Shown in pieces: positions 12,722 through 15,480 of a stretch of 15,480 bases of DNA. Each line of letters opens with the position of its first letter. Position 1 is the first letter of the stretch. The DNA lies in assembly GCA_964487195.1 (NCBI GenBank), contig CAZAPV010000024.1, forward strand, positions 1 to 15,480, given 5' to 3'. The stretch is from CAZAPV01 sp964487195. Its GTDB lineage: Bacteria; Patescibacteriota; Patescibacteriia; SG8-24. The notes under the pieces were generated by a model that ran no database searches, was not told the origin of the DNA, and was given only the letters and a program-made list of their open reading frames with translations. The position numbers were made by a program, and so were the translations under genes.

Positions 12722-13458
12722 AGCATCGCCGCGCCGACCGCCGCGAACAGCGCGGATCCGTACTGCGCGGGCGTGAGCATGAAATAGCGGACGTCCGAGC
12801 CGGGCAGATCCCAGGCGCGATAGAAATCGAGGAAGAACCTCGCTCCTCCATAGAGTACCATAAACAGCCAAAGAAATCCCCTGGTGCGGTTGTCCGCGCG
12901 CCGGCGGTTGATCCAAGCGAACAGCGCGAACAATGCGAATCCGACGAGCGACAGAAGGAGGCCGTGATCGAGCCGGCTGCCGCCGGGATAGCGCACGGCG
13001 AGCAGCGAATGCGACAGCGTGCCCGGGTGATCGTGGATCAGGAAGCAGCCGATCCTGCCGATGCCGTAGCCGAGCGGGAGAGCGTAGCAGGCGACGTCGG
13101 CGAATTGCGCGAACGGGATCTTCTTGACGCGGGCGAAAATGAGCGCGGCGATCCCGGCGCCAAAGAACCCGCCGAAACTGGACATCCCGCCCTCCCAGAC
13201 GCGCAGCACGCGCAGCGGATCCGCGAGGTATGCGGCCGGCTGGTAGACGTAAGCGAAGAACAGCCGCGCGCCGACGAGCGCGCCGAGCGCCACCCACGAC
13301 GCGAAGTCGACGAAATCGTTTTCATTCAGACCGCGGCGCTTCGCCTCGCGGCTGCCGACGAGCACCGCGGCGAGGATGCCGAGCGCGACCATCAGTCCCC
13401 ACACCTGGATGTGCAGCGGACCGAGCGGGATGATCGTCAACGAAAAATACGGGATCAT
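12685..13458 (-). CDS. lgt: Prolipoprotein diacylglyceryl transferase-like protein (Lgt)
   Basis: Lgt attaches diacylglycerol to the lipobox cysteine of prolipoproteins in the inner membrane. The 257-residue protein has about seven hydrophobic segments. Signatures include IQVWGLMVALGILAA (18-32), WEGGMSSFGGFFGA (88-101), YGIGRIGCFLIHDHPGT (131-147) and YGGARFFLDFYRAW toward the end. The arginine of GRIG is present. The position matching E. coli His103 (GGMSFHGG) is phenylalanine here (GGMSSFGG), so it belongs to a variant subgroup. Its ATG overlaps the stop of the upstream gene (ATGA), showing coupled translation. Membership of the family is secure; activity on the standard substrate is likely but not shown. 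Confidence 0.88.
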   Translation of the reverse strand: MIPYFSLTIIPLGPLHIQVWGLMVALGILAAVLVGSREAKRRGLNENDFVDFASWVALGALVGARLFFAYVYQPAAYLADPLRVLRVWEGGMSSFGGFFGAGIAALIFARVKKIPFAQFADVACYALPLGYGIGRIGCFLIHDHPGTLSHSLLAVRYPGGSRLDHGLLLSLVGFALFALFAWINRRRADNRTRGFLWLFMVLYGGARFFLDFYRAWDLPGSDVRYFMLTPAQYGSALFAAVGAAMLWKTFSKENRAK

Positions 13459-13913
13459 ATCGCGCCGAGCCGTTCGAGCGCTTCTTTAAAAGTCTTGAGC
13501 GCTCTCTTTGCGACGCCTGCGTCGAGGTGGTAGCTCGCTTCGTGGGCGAGCTGATTGCGGACGCGGTGCGCCCACCACACGTCACGGAGCGCCGGATATT
13601 TGTACTGCGCGAATTTCAACCGGTCGCCGAGCGTGTCGCCGGGCATGGCGAGCGCCTTGAGCGCGGAATCGAGCAATTTGTCCGCTTCGAGCACCGCCAT
13701 CTTCCGACTCATCTCCCCCTGCGTTTCAACGGCGCGTTCGATCTCCGTCCAACGTCGCCGCATCGCTTGCCGATCGGACGGCTGGAAACTGCGCGATGCG
13801 AAAAAATTCCGGATTTTTTTGACGAGCAGCGCGAGGATCAGCGCGACGACCGCCGCGAAAACGACGCCGAGAATGACGGGGAACGCGCTCGAAAAATCGA
13901 CCGTGAGCATCAT
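13455..13913 (-). CDS. Membrane-anchored HEPN-like protein
   Basis: A 152-residue protein. Residues 10-32 form one hydrophobic segment (AFPVILGVVFAAVVALILAL), followed by a basic stretch, so the rest is probably cytoplasmic. Residues about 50-150 are helical, with VLEADKLLDSALKALAMPGD, TLGDRLK and WWAHRVRNQLAHEASY. R119-x4-H124 (RNQLAH) is the R-x4-6-H motif of HEPN domains, many of which are RNases in toxin-antitoxin and defence systems; others are inactive scaffolds. No antitoxin-like partner is adjacent. The ATG at 13913 overlaps the preceding stop (ATGA), and lgt overlaps its own stop, placing it firmly in the gatA-lgt operon. A housekeeping envelope-linked role fits the context better than a toxin. 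Confidence 0.6.
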   Translation of the reverse strand: MMLTVDFSSAFPVILGVVFAAVVALILALLVKKIRNFFASRSFQPSDRQAMRRRWTEIERAVETQGEMSRKMAVLEADKLLDSALKALAMPGDTLGDRLKFAQYKYPALRDVWWAHRVRNQLAHEASYHLDAGVAKRALKTFKEALERLGAI

Positions 13914-14503
13914 ACCGCGCCCTTCGTCCAGCGAACGCGCACCGGCTTGTCTTCATGGGACCACGTGATCGCGAGCGTGCCGCCTTTCCTCGCGCGGTCG
14001 AGCTGCTTGCCGATCGACACCGCGAGCTGGTTCTCGGTGGTGGAGACGCGGATCGTCCCGCCGCGCTCGGAAATCTTGATGATCCGCTCTTCGGGATCCC
14101 GCTTCGCGGCGCGCGCGCCGACGTTCCTGACGAGCGCGAGGATCTCCTGTTTTTCTTCGGCGCCGAACTTCCCTTCGATGACGAGTTCGCCGCCGAAATT
14201 CAGGACGGCGCCGTTCTTCGCCATGGCGCGGACGCGGCACTCGTCGCAGATCCACGATTCAAGCAGCGCGCGTTTGGGGACGCTCGCAAGGACGGACGGC
14301 GAGTGCCAATGCTTTTCGAAATAGATCGCGCCGCAGTTCGGGCAGCGGAGCATCCCGCGCTTGCCGAGTTTCTCATTCCGAAGAATCTCCTCGCGGCGCG
14401 CGTGCAGCTGGAACGTGCCGTTCTGCTCCGTCCGCTCTCCGCGGCCGCGCGAGGAGCGTCCCTTGGAACCGTTTTTCTTTTTGATGATCCATTTTTGCGC
14501 CAT
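13910..14503 (-). CDS. Zinc-ribbon protein, NMD3/BCAM0308-like
   Basis: A 197-residue protein of unknown function. Residues 1-50 are very basic (KKKNGSKGRSSRGRGER), suggesting nucleic-acid binding. A zinc ribbon follows, with C54/C57 (CPNCGAIYFEKHWH) and C86/C89 (ICDECR). The pattern CPxCGAxYxxxxW recalls BCAM0308/NMD3-like proteins. The C-terminal part (about 100-195) alternates strands and helices (LVIEGKFG, EILALVRNVGARAAKR, TIRVSTTENQLAVSIG) and may be a small RNA-binding-type fold. The ATG lies 3 nt after the gatA stop, and its own stop overlaps the next ATG. A ribosome- or RNA-associated role is an inference from charge and ribbon only. Confidence 0.65.
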   Translation of the reverse strand: MAQKWIIKKKNGSKGRSSRGRGERTEQNGTFQLHARREEILRNEKLGKRGMLRCPNCGAIYFEKHWHSPSVLASVPKRALLESWICDECRVRAMAKNGAVLNFGGELVIEGKFGAEEKQEILALVRNVGARAAKRDPEERIIKISERGGTIRVSTTENQLAVSIGKQLDRARKGGTLAITWSHEDKPVRVRWTKGAV

Positions 14504-14506
14504 AGA

Positions 14507-15480
14507 TTATGCGTGGGAAGGATATAATTTTTCTCGCAGACCCGCGGCGTGTTCGTACGCGTGCGCCGCGCCGAGAATGCGCCGTTCGTCGAAATGGTTG
14601 CCGATGATCTGCAGCCCGACCGGAAGGCCGTCCGCGAACCCGCACGGGACGCTGATCGCCGGCAGTCCGGCGACGTTCACCGAGACGGTGTAAATATCCG
14701 ACAGGTACATCGTGAGCGGATCGTCGAATTTCTCGCCGATGTTCCATGCCGGCGCAGGCGCGGTCGGCGTCACAATCACGTCCACCTCGTTGAACGCCTT
14801 CGCGAAATCGTTGGAGATCAGCCGCCGCACTTTGAGCGCTTTGAGATAATACGCGTCGTAATACCCGGACGAGAGCGCGTAGGTGCCGAGCATGATGCGC
14901 CGCCGCACTTCGCGCCCGAATCCGCGCCCGCGCGATCTCCTGTACGTTTCCTGGAGCGTCGCGCCGCGTTCCCGCGCGCCGTACCGGATCCCGTCGAAGC
15001 GCGCCAGGTTCGCGCTCACTTCGGACGGCATCAGCACGTAGTACACCGCGAGCGCGTACTCGGCGTGCGGGAGCGACACCTCTTTCGTCGTCGCGCCGAC
15101 CTTCTGGAGCGCCGCGACCGCGGCGGCAACCGCCGACTCCACCTTCGGATCCATTCCGGAGACGAAATATTCCTTCGGCAATCCGACGCGCAGCCCTTTG
15201 AGCGACGTCGGCAATTTTTCCGGCACCGCCCAGCTCGATTCGAGCGCGACGCTCGTCGAATCCATCGGGTCGCGGCCTTCGAGATGGCGCAGCAGCAATG
15301 CGGCATCCTCGGTCGTCCGAGTGAGCGGACCGATCTGGTCCAGACTGGACGCCATCGCCATCAGTCCGTAACGGGAGACGCGGCCGTACGTCGGTTTCAG
15401 GCCGACGACGCCGCACATCGCGGCGGGCTGCCGGATGGAGCCGCCGGTGTCGGAGCCGAGCGCGATCGTCGCGGAACCTT
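14507..15480 (-). CDS. gatA: Glutamyl-tRNA(Gln)/aspartyl-tRNA(Asn) amidotransferase subunit A, C-terminal part
   Basis: GatA is the amidase of the GatCAB complex. It releases ammonia from glutamine for conversion of Glu-tRNA(Gln), and often Asp-tRNA(Asn), to the amide form. The visible 323 residues are the C-terminal two thirds. The nucleophile serine lies in SDTGGSIRQPA at the right edge, followed by MCGVVGLKPTYGRVSRYGLM, SLDQIGPLTRTTEDAALLL, GTYALSSGYYDAYYLKA, DVIVTPTAPAPA and LPAISVPCGFADGLPVGLQI. The catalytic Lys and cis-Ser region are off the right edge. The stop lies 3 nt before the zinc-ribbon gene, so gatA leads this part of the operon. Confidence 0.96.
   Translation of the reverse strand, partial: GSATIALGSDTGGSIRQPAAMCGVVGLKPTYGRVSRYGLMAMASSLDQIGPLTRTTEDAALLLRHLEGRDPMDSTSVALESSWAVPEKLPTSLKGLRVGLPKEYFVSGMDPKVESAVAAAVAALQKVGATTKEVSLPHAEYALAVYYVLMPSEVSANLARFDGIRYGARERGATLQETYRRSRGRGFGREVRRRIMLGTYALSSGYYDAYYLKALKVRRLISNDFAKAFNEVDVIVTPTAPAPAWNIGEKFDDPLTMYLSDIYTVSVNVAGLPAISVPCGFADGLPVGLQIIGNHFDERRILGAAHAYEHAAGLREKLYPSHA

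Overview
This is a GC-rich, gene-dense bacterial segment. Short intergenic gaps, ATGA/GTGA gene overlaps, the set of small unknown membrane and secreted proteins and a streamlined core-gene layout suggest a Patescibacteria/CPR-type (Parcubacteria-like) genome. That placement is inferred from gene style only; no marker here was tested.

Layout. (1) 1-4659, minus strand: an apparent operon of a cysteine-rich secreted protein, a small membrane protein, a MYG1/DHH-like protein, DNA primase (dnaG) and the primary sigma factor (rpoD, cut by the window edge). (2) 4659-4971, plus strand: tRNA-Ser(GGA) with its promoter, an odd leader carrying partial copies of its own 5' end, and a strong terminator. 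(3) 4974-6651: an AT-richer island directly downstream of the tRNA, with two genes (one perhaps DUF5677-like, one unrecognised) and the broken tail of an HNH nuclease. (4) 6652-7276: a mostly non-coding stretch in which two copies of a ~50-nt repeat, each running into a terminator, flank a 39-residue polybasic protein gene. (5) 7290-8118, minus strand: an unrecognised 196-aa protein with a good sigma-70 promoter and a ~150-nt structured leader. (6) msrB (plus), diverging from it. (7) 8589-12241, minus strand: tgt, queA and an MFS transporter; the first two are the late queuosine steps on tRNA. (8) 12223-15480, minus strand: gatA (partial), a zinc-ribbon protein, a membrane-anchored HEPN-like protein, lgt and a DoxX-type membrane protein, closed by a terminator.

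How the genes relate. The core functions are replication priming, transcription initiation, tRNA modification, Gln-tRNA/Asn-tRNA amidation, lipoprotein maturation and methionine-sulfoxide repair. Several genes have a -10-like hexamer only 8-10 nt before the start codon and no Shine-Dalgarno sequence, which suggests frequent leaderless transcription. Others (the 39-aa gene, the MFS gene, queA, the 196-aa gene) have clear Shine-Dalgarno sequences.

The most promising unexplained items are the structured leader at 7933-8083 with a possible anti-Shine-Dalgarno switch, the repeat-flanked cassette at 6893-7243, the two-gene island behind tRNA-Ser, and the repeated tRNA 5' segments at 4698-4803.
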